DNA of 64,000 nucleotides from Plantago major (taxonomy: Eukaryota > Streptophyta > Magnoliopsida > Lamiales > Plantaginaceae). The translations under genes were made by a program, and so were the position numbers. The stretch is taken from the NCBI GenBank assembly GCA_026545765.1, contig JAIFAC010000202.1, positions 1 to 64,000 of the forward strand, in the 5' to 3' direction. This document shows, piece by piece, positions 22,779 through 40,611 of this stretch. How positions within the stretch are numbered: position 1 is the stretch's first letter; each line of letters starts with the position of its first letter. Below the pieces are notes generated by a model that saw only the letters and a list, made by a program, of their open reading frames with translations, was not told where the DNA came from and ran no database searches.

Positions 22779-24350
22779 TTTCAGTTCCAGGATATAGAAG
22801 AGATACACATGAGCTAATTGGTGGTGTGTTGATCTTTACATGTCTATCAACAACATTTTACACGTGAAGACTTTCAAGTTCCTTTTCTTTATGTATAAGA
22901 TTTGATCGGTAGGATGAGGTATAAGGGTTCTCTTCTCTACGGTCTCTGTCCGAAAATTTGGTTCTGACCGAATTGACCCGTCTTGAAATAATGATGTTCA
23001 GGTCCGGTCTAGCATATACTCGAACCCGTTCTACACCTTTGTTACAAGACCCGAGCGCAATATTTTATGATTAAGTTAGTAAAAAGTACATTTTTCTCCC
23101 GGTGAGGGGGGGGGGGGGGGGGTAGTCTGCATAGAAACTCCATTCGATCTTCGCTCTACTTTCTTGATCCATAACGGGCCTGGGGATCTAATACTCTCTA
23201 GGTGGGGAAACTCAATCCGATCTTCTCTCTACTTTTTTTATTTCAGTTTTTTAGATTATAAAATTACAAAACAATATAGGGTAAATTTATTTTTTATGCC
23301 ATGTTAATGCATATCAAGGTTGTGTTACCTGCGCATGAATCCAGATAGGAGGACCTTTGGATCTATACTTAGTCCCTTCAACTGATCTTCTAAGAATGTT
23401 CTATGAATCGTGTACTAGGCGTGCTCTTTTCAGTTCCAGAAGATAGAAGAGACACACGTGAGCTAATTGGTGGTGTGTTGATCTTTACATGTCTATCAAC
23501 AACATTTTACATGTGAAGACTTTCAATTTCATTTTCTTTATGTATAAGATTCGATCGGTAGGATGAGGTATAAGGTTTTTTCTTCTCTACGATCGAAATA
23601 ATGATGTTCAGGTCCGGTCTGGTACTCGAACCCGTACCATACATTTGTTACAAGACTCGACCGCAACATTTTATGATTAAGTTAGTAAAAACTACATTTT
23701 TTCCCGGGGGAGGGGGTGTCGCATATACTCTGCAGGCGGAAACTCTCTTCGATCTTCTGTCTACTTTCTTGATACATAGCAGCTGGGGATCGATACTCTA
23801 CAGGTGGGAAACTCTCTTAGATCTTCTCTCTGCTACGATCTCAATAGCAGTAGGGAGGAGGGATCAGTTGATACTCTTTAGACGGGGAAAATGTCTTTGA
23901 TCTTCTTTGTACTTTCTTGATCTCCATGATGGGCCGAGATTGGGGGGAGGGGGGGAGGGCAGTTACTCTCTAGGTGGGGAAACTCTCTTCTATCTTCTCT
24001 TTACTTTCTTCATCCATAACGGGTAATTTTTGTGTCTTTGGTGGGGTGACGCATACCATGCATGAGTTCTTTGGGAGCCGGTGGGTTGGAAAAACAATCG
24101 TAACATGTGAAATTATGTTTGTATAATATTTGTGTGTGTGTGGTGGGGTGACCACATGAGATTGTTAGAACAATACTATTGATTGTGTTGTATACTTTTG
24201 TATTTATTTTGATTCCGTTTGAGGGATAGATTTTTTTGTAAAAAAATATGTACCTATTATTAATTAACAAGTCATGTATGATAGGACCCTATTTTTACAT
24301 TCTCTATAGTTAACATAAATAAACACTCAATGATATAATATTGGATGAAG
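22779..24350 (+). repeat. Family A repeat, two tandem copies plus inner 70-90-bp repeats
   Basis: A segment beginning TTTCAGTTCCAG (22779 and 23431) and running through GGTGGTGTGTTGATCTTTAC and ATGATGTTCAGGTCCGGTCT is present twice, about 650 bp apart. It occurs once more inverted at 3.9-4.3 kb. Between and after the copies is a degenerate 70-90-bp unit with GGTGGGGAAACTCTCTTC, GATCTTCTCTCTACTTTCTT and GATCCATAACGGGC, present about six times (23148-24022). A 17-nt G run lies at 23106-23122. No coding region is supported. Confidence 0.7.
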
Positions 24351-24769
24351 AATGATTCTAAATGAAGCCACCAGCGTTATCTACGAGAATTTTGGTATCT
24401 TATTTTACCGATTAATTTATTTAATCATCACATATTTATTTTTATTAAAAGTAAAGCTATCTGATGGCGTAAATGGGTTAATCTTAATTCTAATATATTT
24501 AATGTGTTAAATATGTAAAAAAAAGGTTCTAAATTTAACGACCACATTTTGAGGATTCACGAGATGCAATTTTCAGGATTCTGCTACTACTACTACTACT
24601 ATATCCGTGGAACCAGAAGAGCCCTGGTGGGCCTGCGATGGGTCCGATATAGCTATATACCAGTGGCGGCAAATTGTCCGTTAATTTCATTTCATGATCC
24701 ATTTCCCTTCTCCATCAATCGAAACACCGATCACGCAGCCACACCTCCACTGTGTGTGAGCTCACATCC
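24351..24769 (+). promoter_or_regulatory. Upstream region of the adenylate kinase gene
   Basis: About 420 bp between the end of the repeat block and the first ATG. It contains a (CTA)n run at 24584-24603, a possible TATA word, CTATATACC, at about 24653, and a pyrimidine-rich leader with TCATGATCCATTTCCCTTCT. No stronger promoter element can be defended. Confidence 0.35.
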
Positions 24770-30590
<5,821 letters not shown>

Positions 30591-33096
30591 GCGTACATGT
30601 GTGTATCTGTGATTTCTGCTGAGAATGAGCAGAATGCATGATGAAAACCTGTAACAGAGGCAGAAATAGCAGTTACTCTAGAACATTATGACTGTTTTGG
30701 CACTGGGGATCGCTAGCATGGTATCTTCTCATTCTATTCTGTACGATCATCTATTTAATTTCTCAGTTTATCTGAATTTAAGATATCCCACTAGCAGACT
30801 CTCTAAGGATATAACTTCTGCTCAAGTTCTCGCTATGCAGTTAACTTGAGCCGATATATATGCACTTGTTTAATAAACGAATAGATGACTTCCCTTGCGG
30901 GTTATATAGTATATCAGGGAGTTCATGTTCATCGAAGGCTTAATTAGATGTCTGCACCAGTGGGTGTTCTTGATGCCTTCTTTTATTCCTTTCCATTCTT
31001 CTGCATTCTTTCCATATGAGAGCTCTATTACCACCACACAAATTATTTTTGACTGCGACCTTGATCATCCCCGTAACTAATCAGGCGTAGCGTGTGAAAT
31101 TACAAAGTTAATTGATTACTAAGCTTTACAAAAGTTAGCATTTGCATTTTAAAGGAGGTTTCCTGATGTATGAAAAGATATTGATGTCAATATCTTGAGA
31201 TCTTTATAGTTCGATTGTGACCAGCAGATGGAATCTGATAACATCCTTCTTCTAGTGAAATTGTAACACGTTTCAAGAAGCAGTCCAAAAAGCATATCAA
31301 GTTATTATCAACGTAACTATGTGGACTAAAGTTTGATATTATTGTTGCAAAAGCTAATCAACAAACTAACTTGGTGGATGATGATATGATGCACATGGCT
31401 CGGATTGCTTTAATTTATAACTTGAATAAGGACAAGGGCAATTATTTGTTAACCATATAGTAATCCTTAAAACGAATATGCAAATTAACAGCAGAAACAA
31501 GAACCGACGAATAGTAGGGACATATAAAACAAGAAAAATCCTTACAGAGCAATGGAGAACTTCTTTATCAGTCTCTGATTCATGTGTGAACGAGCCTGTG
31601 TATTTAGTACACGGAAGGGGGTTACGGTTTTCTTTTACTGTGAGTTATGGTATCGGTTTATATGGTTCTAATGAACTAACATTAAATTTGGTTAAACTTT
31701 ATTCGAGCTCTTGTGTCTAGTTTATTTGTTAAGATTTAGGTGATTTTATAAAAGTTGGTTTACAGGATGTCGAATGGTGGTTCCGATATCCCCATTGGGG
31801 CTGGTTTATTTAGGTGCCTCAATTGAATTGGACAACATTCTACGTAACTTGAGTGTGTTTTACATTGTCAGTAACAATAGAGTTTAATATCCTCAAGTTT
31901 CAGTCACTGGCTCAACTGAATAATCCCAGATCGGGTATCTTGATGATGGCTAACAATTACTAATAAACAAATACTCCTATGTTTTCAAGTTCAGACCAAT
32001 CCAAAAGTAAGTATCACATACATCACATTATGGGCCATTGGGAGTAGTTGATAGCTGTATCAAGTATTTAGACCATTGGGATATACAGAGTGCGGTAATA
32101 CAGTATTATATTATTGTCATTGTACATTGTACATCACATTTTGATTGGGTAACGTTTCACTGTACGAATGTGAGCCTGTGACACACTTAGTCATGTGGTT
32201 TACAATTTACTCTATCCGTTTATTTAAAAGTTCTAATATTTGGTCCTGTATAAATTTTAAATATAATGGAACAAAATAGCAAGTACATGGTTGAAAAATT
32301 AATAAGTGAGAATGAAACATAGTAAAGCTTTGAAAGAAACGGAAGGAACATGGGATAATCTTTTCTTTATTTTCTATACTAAGCTTGTCTGATTATTAGA
32401 TACTTAGAATACTAAATTGTTGATATTTAATTATTTAATAGGAATCTGTTGATCGGACATACAACTCTCTATGGTTCCAATACGAAAATGTACACACTTG
32501 GTATTAATTAGCCTCCGAAACTGAGTTTGTCAACCTGTTGGCGCAATCAAGATTTTAATTTCCACTAGCTGCTAATGAATTGCGTGCACAAAGCTTGTCC
32601 ACAACCAAATCCTAGCAATAGGCATATTATATAAATGTCCAATTTAGCAAAACTTAAAAGTAAATAAATCGAGAAATTCCTTTCCTTGTAAATGTAATTT
32701 GGTAGATGTCCCCAATATTAATGAGCTGCCCATGTTAACATTAATGATTAGTGCCAAACAGTTGGATAATTTGACCATTACGTAAAACGTAATCCCCAAC
32801 AATTGGTATTGGATAATACTACTTCGAATACAGCCATTTTAATGCTCGAATCTCCCAAATCCCAATCGGAAAAGAGTGATAAATGGTCCATACCGCAATA
32901 AAATAATGTTAATATAAAAAGAGAAATTGTCAACCTGAAGCTTATACAAGTCAAGTTGCAATAGTAATCCATGTGAGATGAGCAAATATCTGACTTAGTT
33001 AAATACAACTAACTGACTCATTCAATTAGACAAGGAAGCTAGCTAACAAATAGGAAAACTAGAGCAAAGTAGCAATATTGCTTTCGTCGTCAACAC
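30591..33096. other. Intergenic region between adenylate kinase and STP genes
   Basis: About 2.5 kb with the probable 3'UTR of the adenylate kinase gene at the start, then AT-rich DNA. No transposon ends, RNA gene or further coding region was recognised. Short open frames (for example 31478-31720 and 32778-33008) carry no motif. Confidence 0.45.
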
Positions 33097-33249
33097 TATA
33101 AATACAATAGTACTAGTCCAAGATAAGAATGTAACTCATTCCACTTTCCACCAACACTATACTTACTAGTTTTCTAACATATGTGAATTGAGACAGAACA
33201 GAGCATATAGATCCTCTGTTCTATTCTGTTCTGCCTCTAAGAAGAAGCG
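33097..33249 (+). promoter_or_regulatory. TATA box and 5' leader of the STP7-like gene
   Basis: TATAAATA at 33097-33104 lies about 150 bp before the ATG at 33250. The start codon context is GAAGCGATGGCG, favourable for plants. The likely transcription start is 25-35 bp after the TATA word (inference). Confidence 0.55.
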
Positions 33250-35938
33250 ATGGCGGGCGGTTTCGGGGCGACGGGAGTGGCGAAAGAACGGGCGGATGAG
33301 TACAAAGGAAAGGTCACTCCCTTCGTGATCGTTGCTTGTATCGTTGCTGCTATCGGTGGTGCACTCTTCGGATATGACATCGGCATTTCTGGTTAGTTAA
33401 TTTTTCTTATCCATTTCTTGTTTCGTGTTGGTTACAAGTCTGTTTCGTTTCCAATAATTATTACTACTAATGCTTTATTGCGGTGGCCCTACTGGCTGTC
33501 ATACTGGAAATTACCAGGAAGCTGGTTTCTTAAGGTTTATGAATTATTGACATGCCGAATTATAAAGTATTTTACAATTCCACAAATTGGTATCTCAATT
33601 TGTATCTTATTTCATATATACATTTAAGTACATGATAATCACTGTCTATAGGTATATTTATAATTTTACATGACCGCATAATTTGCCCTGGATTGAGAAT
33701 TGCGACCTGTATTGTCACTCTAGTGGAAATGTTCGATAAATTGCTTTATCCGTCCCTGAAATAGCTTTCCCTAGAGAAAATTGACAAATCTGACAAGCTT
33801 GGTCATAAACTAGCTAAATGTAATTAGGTTTAACTATTTAGGATGTACAATACAAAATGCAGAATGTATAACTCATATAAACAATACTAACTTAATTCTT
33901 TCTCAGTAGTCCTTGAATTCCTTCTGTCTTGTGATTCAGCCCTTCAAGTCTTGTGATGGTATGCAACCATCTCTTATGTAGTTGCACTATTGCGCAACTA
34001 CATAACAAAACTTGTATGCACAAATTTGTATATAACTGGTGTTACTATTTGAAGTACGATAGTAAGCGAGACCGTTCTAATGAGAATTCACCTACAATCA
34101 GAGGCGAAGCTAGAAATAACATTTAGGGGGACAGTCGCATCTCTTGTGCAGTTTCTAAACAAAACCTTCCTAACTCAGAAAATGCGAAAGAAACTGAGGC
34201 TTTTGGACATTTTGAACAGGTGGTGTTACATCTATGGATGGATTTCTCAAGAAATTCTTCCCAACTGTGTACAGAAACAAAAACCATGCCCATGAGGACA
34301 ACTACTGCAAGTACAACAATCAAGGCCTTGCAGCATTCACTTCATCACTTTACCTTGCCGGTCTTGTGTCTTCCATTGTGGCTTCTCCAGTCACAAGGAA
34401 ATACGGGCGTCGCGGCAGTATCATATGCGGTGGGATCAGTTTCATGATAGGAGCGGCTCTTGATGCATCGGCTGTAAATCTTGCTATGCTCCTTTTAGGC
34501 CGGATCATGCTCGGTGTTGGCATTGGATTTGGCAATCAGGCAAGTTTTTCATGTTTTGTAATGTGATGACATATGTAATTACCCTCGCATTTTCGCAAAG
34601 ATGTTGTATCTTGAATTCTGGAGAAACTTATCGTTGTGCCAAAGCTCACGCTCATTGAACTTAATGTGATGAGAAACCTCGAAATTTTAGTATGTGACTG
34701 TACTGATTTATGCTATATATGCAGGCAGTACCACTGTACTTATCAGAAATGGCACCTACTCATCTCAGAGGAGGATTAAACATGATGTTCCAATTGGCAA
34801 CAACTTTAGGAATATTCACAGCAAACATGATTAACTACGGAACTGAAAGGCTCCATCCATGGGGATGGCGTCTTTCGCTTGGTCTAGCAGCAGTGCCAGC
34901 CATCTTGATGACGATTGGAGGCATCTTTTTACCTGAAACGCCAAACAGCTTAGTCGAGAGAGGATACAAAGAGAAAGGAAAAAAGGTTCTCGAGAAAATC
35001 AGAGGCACGAGCGATGTTCATGCTGAACTGGAGGACATAATTGACGCAAGTGAGCTTGCGAACTCAATAGAGCATCCGTTTAGGAACATTCTGGAGAGGA
35101 GGAACCGGCCACAGCTTGTTGTGGCAGTTCTTATGCCGACTTTTCAGATACTGACGGGAATAAACTTCGATTCTGTTTCGCCCGGTTTTGTTTCAGACAA
35201 TGGGATTCGGGAACGCTTCCCTGTACTCATCAGCGATTACCGGGGCTGTTCTTTGTTCGTCTACATTCATTTCTATCGCCCTGGTTGATAAATGGGGACG
35301 CAGAGCTTTGTTGATCAGTGGAGGGATACAAATGATTGTCTGTCAGGTAAATTATTGCCAATTCAAAAATGATTTTGATTATTGGAAATGCTAAATGAAA
35401 AACGATTGTGAGAATCAATTAAAAATACTTTCTTGAAACAGTTTATCGGTTTATAGCAGAAAACTGTTTTTGCGAATACTTATTTTCTGCTTCGTTTACT
35501 TGTTGATCTCAAACGTTTTTGCTAAATCAGGTGATAGTGTCAATCATATTGGCCTTAAAGTTCGGCGGTGACAAGGTACTGTCAAAATCAGACTCTATAC
35601 TAGTTGTTGTGTTCATCTGTCTATTTGTCGTGGCCTTCGGCTGGTCATGGGGAGGCCTGGGATGGACTGTCCCGAGTGAGATCTTCTCATTGGAAACACG
35701 TTCAGCAGGGCAGAGTATAACTGTGGCAGTGAACTTGTTCTTCACATTCATAATAGGCCAAGTGTTCCTCACCCTTCTCTGCGCATTCAAGTTTGGGATA
35801 TTCTTGTTCTTCGCAGGGTGGATTATGGTCATGACGACTTTCGTGTATTTTTTCTTGCCTGAGACAAAAGGAGTTCCGATTGAAGAGATGATTTTCTTGT
35901 GGAAGAAACATTGGTTCTGGAAAAGGTTTGTGGTATAG
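33250..35938 (+). pseudogene. STP7: STP7-like monosaccharide/H+ symporter with frameshift
   Basis: Four exons: 33250-33391, 34220-34539, 34725-35346, 35531-35938. The protein has the STP layout: [96 protein letters not shown], then KWGRRALLISGG and [11 protein letters not shown] near the end. These are signatures of the major facilitator sugar porters that bring hexoses across the plasma membrane with protons. In exon 3 one extra base near 35165, just after TGIN, shifts the frame. Past it the family motif is one residue short. Conserved Pro in GWSWGPLGW is Gly, and the Pro in EIFPLETR is Ser. The C-terminus stops at RFVV, about 20 residues short of STP7. The intron after FGNQ has a GC-AG border. 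The gene may be a recent pseudogene; if the extra base is a sequencing error it could be functional. Confidence 0.85.
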
Positions 35939-37203
35939 GTGATTTATAATTATAGCTGTGTGTTCAATGATCAGTTATACTGTAGTTATGATAAAGTTGG
36001 TTCAAACAGATTTTTTTGGAAAGTTGAGATAGATTCGATTGTTTAATGGTAATAGTTATCGTCCTCAGCTTGAATAAGAAAACAGATAGCTAGACATACT
36101 TAAGTTCGCGACTTATCTGTCATCAAGTTCCAGTCGGAAACATAGCTCTTGAGATGTACAAGTCCATGAAATCCCTGCAACTACATTACTATGAGACGGT
36201 AATTGCAAACATTGAAGAACTATATACTGATCTCTCATTAGACACCAAGTAATAGCAGCACTATGAATGTAAGGAGCTAGTCCAAAATATAGAGCGGAAA
36301 TATAATGCATTTTGCCACCATACGCGAAAATAATTACCTAGACATGGTCTATCATAGGCAGGGAGGTGCTAAACCTACTCGCAATTGTACCCTAACTTTT
36401 CAACAAGAACCTTTGTCCTTATTTTTACAGCGGGCTACACAAACTAGCAGCACTCTTCTTCAATTCTCTTGCTCAAATACTGCAGAAAAACACATAGGAA
36501 ATTTAAATAATCGAACCAATTTCACTCAAATTTAACAGCGGGCTGCACATGGCCATAACTCACCTGCCACCTTCCCGATTCCGATCTGTACAGGCTGCGA
36601 TACATTCTTGCAAATTCTTGTCCAGGCAGCGGTGAGAGGGAAAAAAAAACAGCTAAATTACCGCTCAAAGGAAAAAGGGAATTCCAATTTAAAAAAAATG
36701 TTTCAGCAGTCCTACTTTAATTACCTAATTTCATATTTTTATTTACTCAACATAGTTTATCTTTTATAAATTGTTCTAATTATTTATAAAATGTAGTCTA
36801 AAATCCAGTCTGGATACACGAGAAGTTGAGTTTCGGACAAAATGACTTGAGGGCTTCTCTCGTCCTTGTACTCACTTTTGGTAGATATACATTTTCAGTT
36901 AGGTTTTCTACGACTCTGATGCTTGCAGAAAGAATTCCAGGAGTTGTGAAATTAAAATCATTTGAAGAACAAGTGATACAAGTAAATCTGCAACAAACCA
37001 CAACATATAAATTCATGACCATAATTAATAAATTACTTGGCATAATAGAATCTCTCAATCTCTCATGAAGAAAAGGCAGAGTAGATTACAACTAGCCGAT
37101 AGTAGTTCCAACCCATAACATAGAAATTCAAAGAACGGATCATTCAAAAATAGGCCTAGAGTGCAAATTAATCCATAACCGATAACATGATCAGGTGGAA
37201 TAG
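35939..37203. other. Intergenic region between STP7-like and ZF-HD genes
   Basis: The probable STP 3'UTR, followed by non-coding DNA. Overlapping open frames on both strands at 36798-37068 have no motif. Nothing else is supported. Confidence 0.4.
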
Positions 37204-37563
37204 TTAATTCACTTCCTTGGTGATCACATTAAGGTGGTAGCTCCGTTTACAAGAGCAGTTATCACAGAGATCAGGTTGATCATCGGCAGGTACGAACAGT
37301 TGGCAACCGTCGACAGAGGAGGAGCCACCTTGAATTCTATGACACTTGGTGTAGACCACCTCTGTTTTATATCCAGGAACCTTGCGGTGGAACCCCTTAA
37401 GGCATCCACAAACTAGGCATGTCAAAAAGTTTATGCCCGGGCTGAACTCTTGGCATCCATCCACTTTCCCACCGAGATGTTGATGGCTTCTGCAGCATTC
37501 AGCGTAGCGGGGTTCCACGATTACATTCCCCATATGCTTGGTATATTTTTCTAGATAGGACAT
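37204..37563 (-). CDS. Mini zinc finger (MIF)-like protein with two tandem ZF-HD dimerisation domains
   Basis: A single-exon gene of 119 residues. Residues 20-61 form a clear ZF-HD dimerisation zinc finger: Y20, C23, H27, DGC 35-37, C49-x2-C52-x-C54, FHRK 58-61. Residues 71-111 repeat the pattern in weaker form: Y71, C74, DGC 85-87, C100-x2-C103-x-C105, YH 109-110. The usual histidine four residues after the first cysteine is missing in the second copy. Plant MIF proteins are short ZF-HD factors without a homeodomain. They pair with ZHD transcription factors and block DNA binding or nuclear entry. They normally have one such domain, so a doubled form is unusual. No homeodomain follows. A TATA-like word lies near 37780-37790 on the minus strand. 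Decayed relatives of the first domain lie at 47.3-47.8 kb. Confidence 0.85.
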   Translation of the reverse strand: MSYLEKYTKHMGNVIVEPRYAECCRSHQHLGGKVDGCQEFSPGINFLTCLVCGCLKGFHRKVPGYKTEVVYTKCHRIQGGSSSVDGCQLFVPADDQPDLCDNCSCKRSYHLNVITKEVN

Positions 37564-37779
37564 GTTTGTTGCAGTTTATGTACCTAGAGGGATACACAAG
37601 ATGAAAAACATGGTTAAAATCTTACCGGAATAGCTAAAAGAACCAAAAACATTTCAATTTTTCAACTCACCAGATGATCAACAAGGAACTGAAACGGTTT
37701 GAGGATTGAGAATATATTAAAAAGTAACTGAAAGGGACGAACTTGAACTATAATAACTTGAAAGAAATCATACATAATA

Positions 37780-37792
37780 TATATAGGAAAAT
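37780..37792 (-). promoter_or_regulatory. Possible TATA box of the ZF-HD gene
   Basis: On the minus strand the sequence reads CCTATATATATTATG, about 220 bp upstream of the ZF-HD start codon. This is a plausible TATA box, with no supporting transcript evidence. Confidence 0.35.
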
Positions 37793-37859
37793 GAATGGCT
37801 GTCTGTTTCGATTCCGAGTTGAATATTGAATGTAGTTAGTTGAATGGGATGGATGATCA

Positions 37860-38300
37860 TGCGCCAAACAAAATTCAAATTAAATTAATTTCCCGAGTTT
37901 GTATACAGTCAAATGGACTGTCGCTCATTTACTCACTCACCAATTTCGAATTTCGATACTAACCTAACCAATTGGAGCATTTCCATGCGCCAAATGCACT
38001 TAAAAAAAAAAAAAAAGTTTGGAGATATATCGTAACGACCGACCATTTGGACCGGCATGCAAATGCGTGGGTTGGCCACATATATGACACTATTATAATA
38101 TTTGAATGAAAGTCACTTAAAGGGTGTATTTTGAATCGACGTTGGCGTATGAGCGTTTGTTCTTTAATATATGTCATGTTCCTGTTCGTGTTTATGTTTG
38201 TCGAACATCTCAACACTTGTTCATGTTCAGTTCGTTAAGGTTTCAACATGTTCGCGAACAATTTGTGAACTATTATAGGTTTTGTGTAGGTTAGGTTAGA
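37860..38300. other. Intergenic DNA ending in a GTTCGTG/GAACATG-rich repeat
   Basis: From about 38150 the sequence is rich in GTTCGTGTTT, GAACATG and TTCGCGAAC words. The same kind of sequence resumes at 38630-38745 after the MITE, so it appears to be one repeat split by that insertion. Class unknown. Confidence 0.45.
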
Positions 38301-38305
38301 AAATA

Positions 38306-38530
38306 ACCCCTCCGTCCCGAATTCAACTTCCCGCATTCCATTTTGGGACGTCTCAATTTCAACTTCCCATACCTTTAATGGAAAATCTCTCTCACACTTT
38401 ATTCAATCTCTCTTATACTTTATTCACTTTCTCTCCTACTTTATTCAACATTTTTCCTACTTTATTCACTTTAATTTTAAAATATGTGTACGGCTTGCAG
38501 GTAAATAAATTTTGGGACAGCGGGAGCATT
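38306..38530. mobile_element. Stowaway-like MITE inserted in a GTTCGTG repeat
   Basis: The left end reads TA-ACCCCTCCGTCCCGAATTC. The right end, reverse-complemented, has TGCTCCCGCTGTCCCAAAAT. Inside are the AATGGAAAATCTCTC and CTTTATTCA words seen in the Stowaway copies at 8.85 and 51 kb. Length about 225 bp. Confidence 0.75.
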
Positions 38531-39239
38531 ATAACTTATGTGGAAAATGTAAATGATAGATTATATATGTAAGGAAATATTATACTTCATATATAAAATA
38601 ATATAAAATTATTATAGATATAATCTGTGCACGAACAGTTCGCGAACTAATGAACAATAAATTATATGTTCGTGTTCGTGTTCATTTATTAACGAACATG
38701 TTCGGTTAGGTCAAACTTGAACACGAACTAAGCGTTGGTTGAAATTTCATGAAATTTTCGCGAGCGTTAGTTTTATTTACACCTACTCCACGAATTTGAT
38801 TTTGAGATCAACAAAAATACTTCCACTAGTAGAGAGTTGTGATTTATTCATATGCTATTCATCTATTCCGTTGTGATTTTGAGCATGCCATGTGACTTCA
38901 CCAATGAGCTTGAAAATGTATTCAATTCATAATGACATAGACACATAGTCACATAGATTCATTTTCTTCGTTAACAGGACGTCTGTATTGCTAAGTCAGT
39001 AAGCCTTATTAGAAATAAGATAGGCAGAACAATAAGAAAAAGCTTCAGATAATCAACAATACAAAAGCTTTTAGCCGGCTAATCCATGCCAATTGAGCAC
39101 TTAATACATGACTTAAATCTCATAGTTGATACTTCACTAATGTATTCATATTTTATATATTTGAACAATATGTGTACGTGATTACCGTACCAAATTCTAT
39201 TTTTTAATTCATTATATTTCGGCATTTCTCGATTATTAC
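38531..39239. other. Intergenic DNA; second half of the GTTCGTG repeat then no feature
   Basis: At 38630-38745 the GTTCGTGTTCGTGTTC/GAACATGTTC repeat continues. After that nothing is recognised up to the copia element. Confidence 0.4.
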
Positions 39240-39244
39240 CGTAC

Positions 39245-39803
39245 TGTGGAGTTATTGAAGTTTTGGGGGTTTGTTTGCAAAACTCAGAAACTTGAGGACT
39301 GATCTGCATTAAGAAAGGAAGCCATTTTAGTTGGTTCAATCTGGAGCGTAGGATCATAACGATTTTGTTATGATTTGACGGTTGCTGCTCTTCTAGTTAA
39401 CTAACAGGGGTTTATATACCTGTTTTGTTCCTTTCTGTTGTAATTCATTCAATTTGATCAATTTCACTTGTAAAGAGAGCTTGAGAGCGGTTATCATCGT
39501 GTAGAGCTAAAATCGTGGTGAATCAGCTTGGATTGAAGAGTTGTGATAGAGCGATTGTAGTTGCGATCGATCTCTGTAAGCTTGTAATTGGTTTTTTGGT
39601 GATTAGTGAAATCGTGATCGTTTTTTTCTCCCGAATAGTAGGCCGATGTGGCGTACCGAAGCTCGTTAAATCTTGTGTTGATCTTTATTGCTTTGATTGT
39701 TTGTTTGTGTGCTTGATTTACTTGCGTATTCGTTTCTATTGCCATTGTTGCTAAGATCCATAATTCTTCTTAGTTCGTCTGTTGTTCATTAGTAATCCTA
39801 ACA
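39245..39803 (+). repeat. 5' LTR of the short copia element
   Basis: TG...CA ends, 559 bp. It contains TTATATACCTGTTTTGTTCC around 39412-39430, a likely TATA and transcription-start region, and ends CCTAACA before the primer-binding site. Confidence 0.9.
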
Positions 39804-39873
39804 AGTGGTGCCATCTGTGGGAACATATTAACTGTATTATTTGTGTTTACTGATTGATAGATTACATGTCATC

Positions 39874-40005
39874 ATGAGTTCTACTCGATTTGATGTGGAT
39901 CGGTTTAATGGGAAGAATGATTTTGTCTTATGGCGAGTTAAGATGCGTGCATTACTGGTTCAACAAGGTGTAATCGAAAACACAATAACTACATTAGCTT
40001 GTTAA
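39874..40005 (+). pseudogene. Truncated copia gag (first 43 codons)
   Basis: The frame begins MSSTRFDVDRFNGKNDFVLW, then RVKMRALLVQQGVIE, matching the start of plant copia gag proteins (Phe-x-Gly-x-Asn-Phe/Trp-x-x-Trp motif). It meets TAA at 40003-40005. The rest of the polyprotein is gone. Confidence 0.75.
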
Positions 40006-40611
40006 TTGTAGCTTAGTGGAATTAACGCCTTCACTAATGCTATCTGTTTTCTAGAACAAATTACAGTTAGTTCATTGTCATGACTCCTCCGTTCCTTATG
40101 TGATGTAAGGTACCTGCCTAGAAAAGCCTAGAGCAGTGTAATAATCGATAGGACGTGTCCCAGTGATAACTAGAGTCTAGAGTAAATCGACATCATTATT
40201 GTTGCATGTTTCCTGCTAGCTAGCTTGTTTTCTGTCACCACACCATAATCCCCTCTCACATATTCATCTCGTTTAGTTTAATCTGTTTTCTAGTTAGTTT
40301 GCGTAGTTGTTAAATTGTTAGATAATAATTCTGCTGTCGAAGCAAACAAACCTGTTACTACTTTCGTTACTGTCATTATTATTCGTAAACCAAGCACAAC
40401 TTAGTTAAGTTCTTCGAGACCGACCTCGGGGTTAACTTCACTGCACTACGAGTTTTCGTAGTGTTGAGAATTAACTCTTAGCTAAGAAAGAAATTTAAAA
40501 CTCTGATTTGACACATCACCCTCCTGTCTGTGAGATAGTAATTCTTGGAGAGAAACATCATGATTTCATTAAAGGTTGGAGGAGTCTGTTTTTGCATACA
40601 AAGGTGGAGAT

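Noticed and set aside
24752-24769. Upstream start for the adenylate kinase
   Set aside because: The frame is open to 24752 but the first codon there is GTG, not ATG. The first ATG is 24770, with 24791 as an alternative.
36798-37068. Open frames of about 80 codons on both strands
   Set aside because: Frames mirror each other on the two strands, without motif, splice sites or codon signal.
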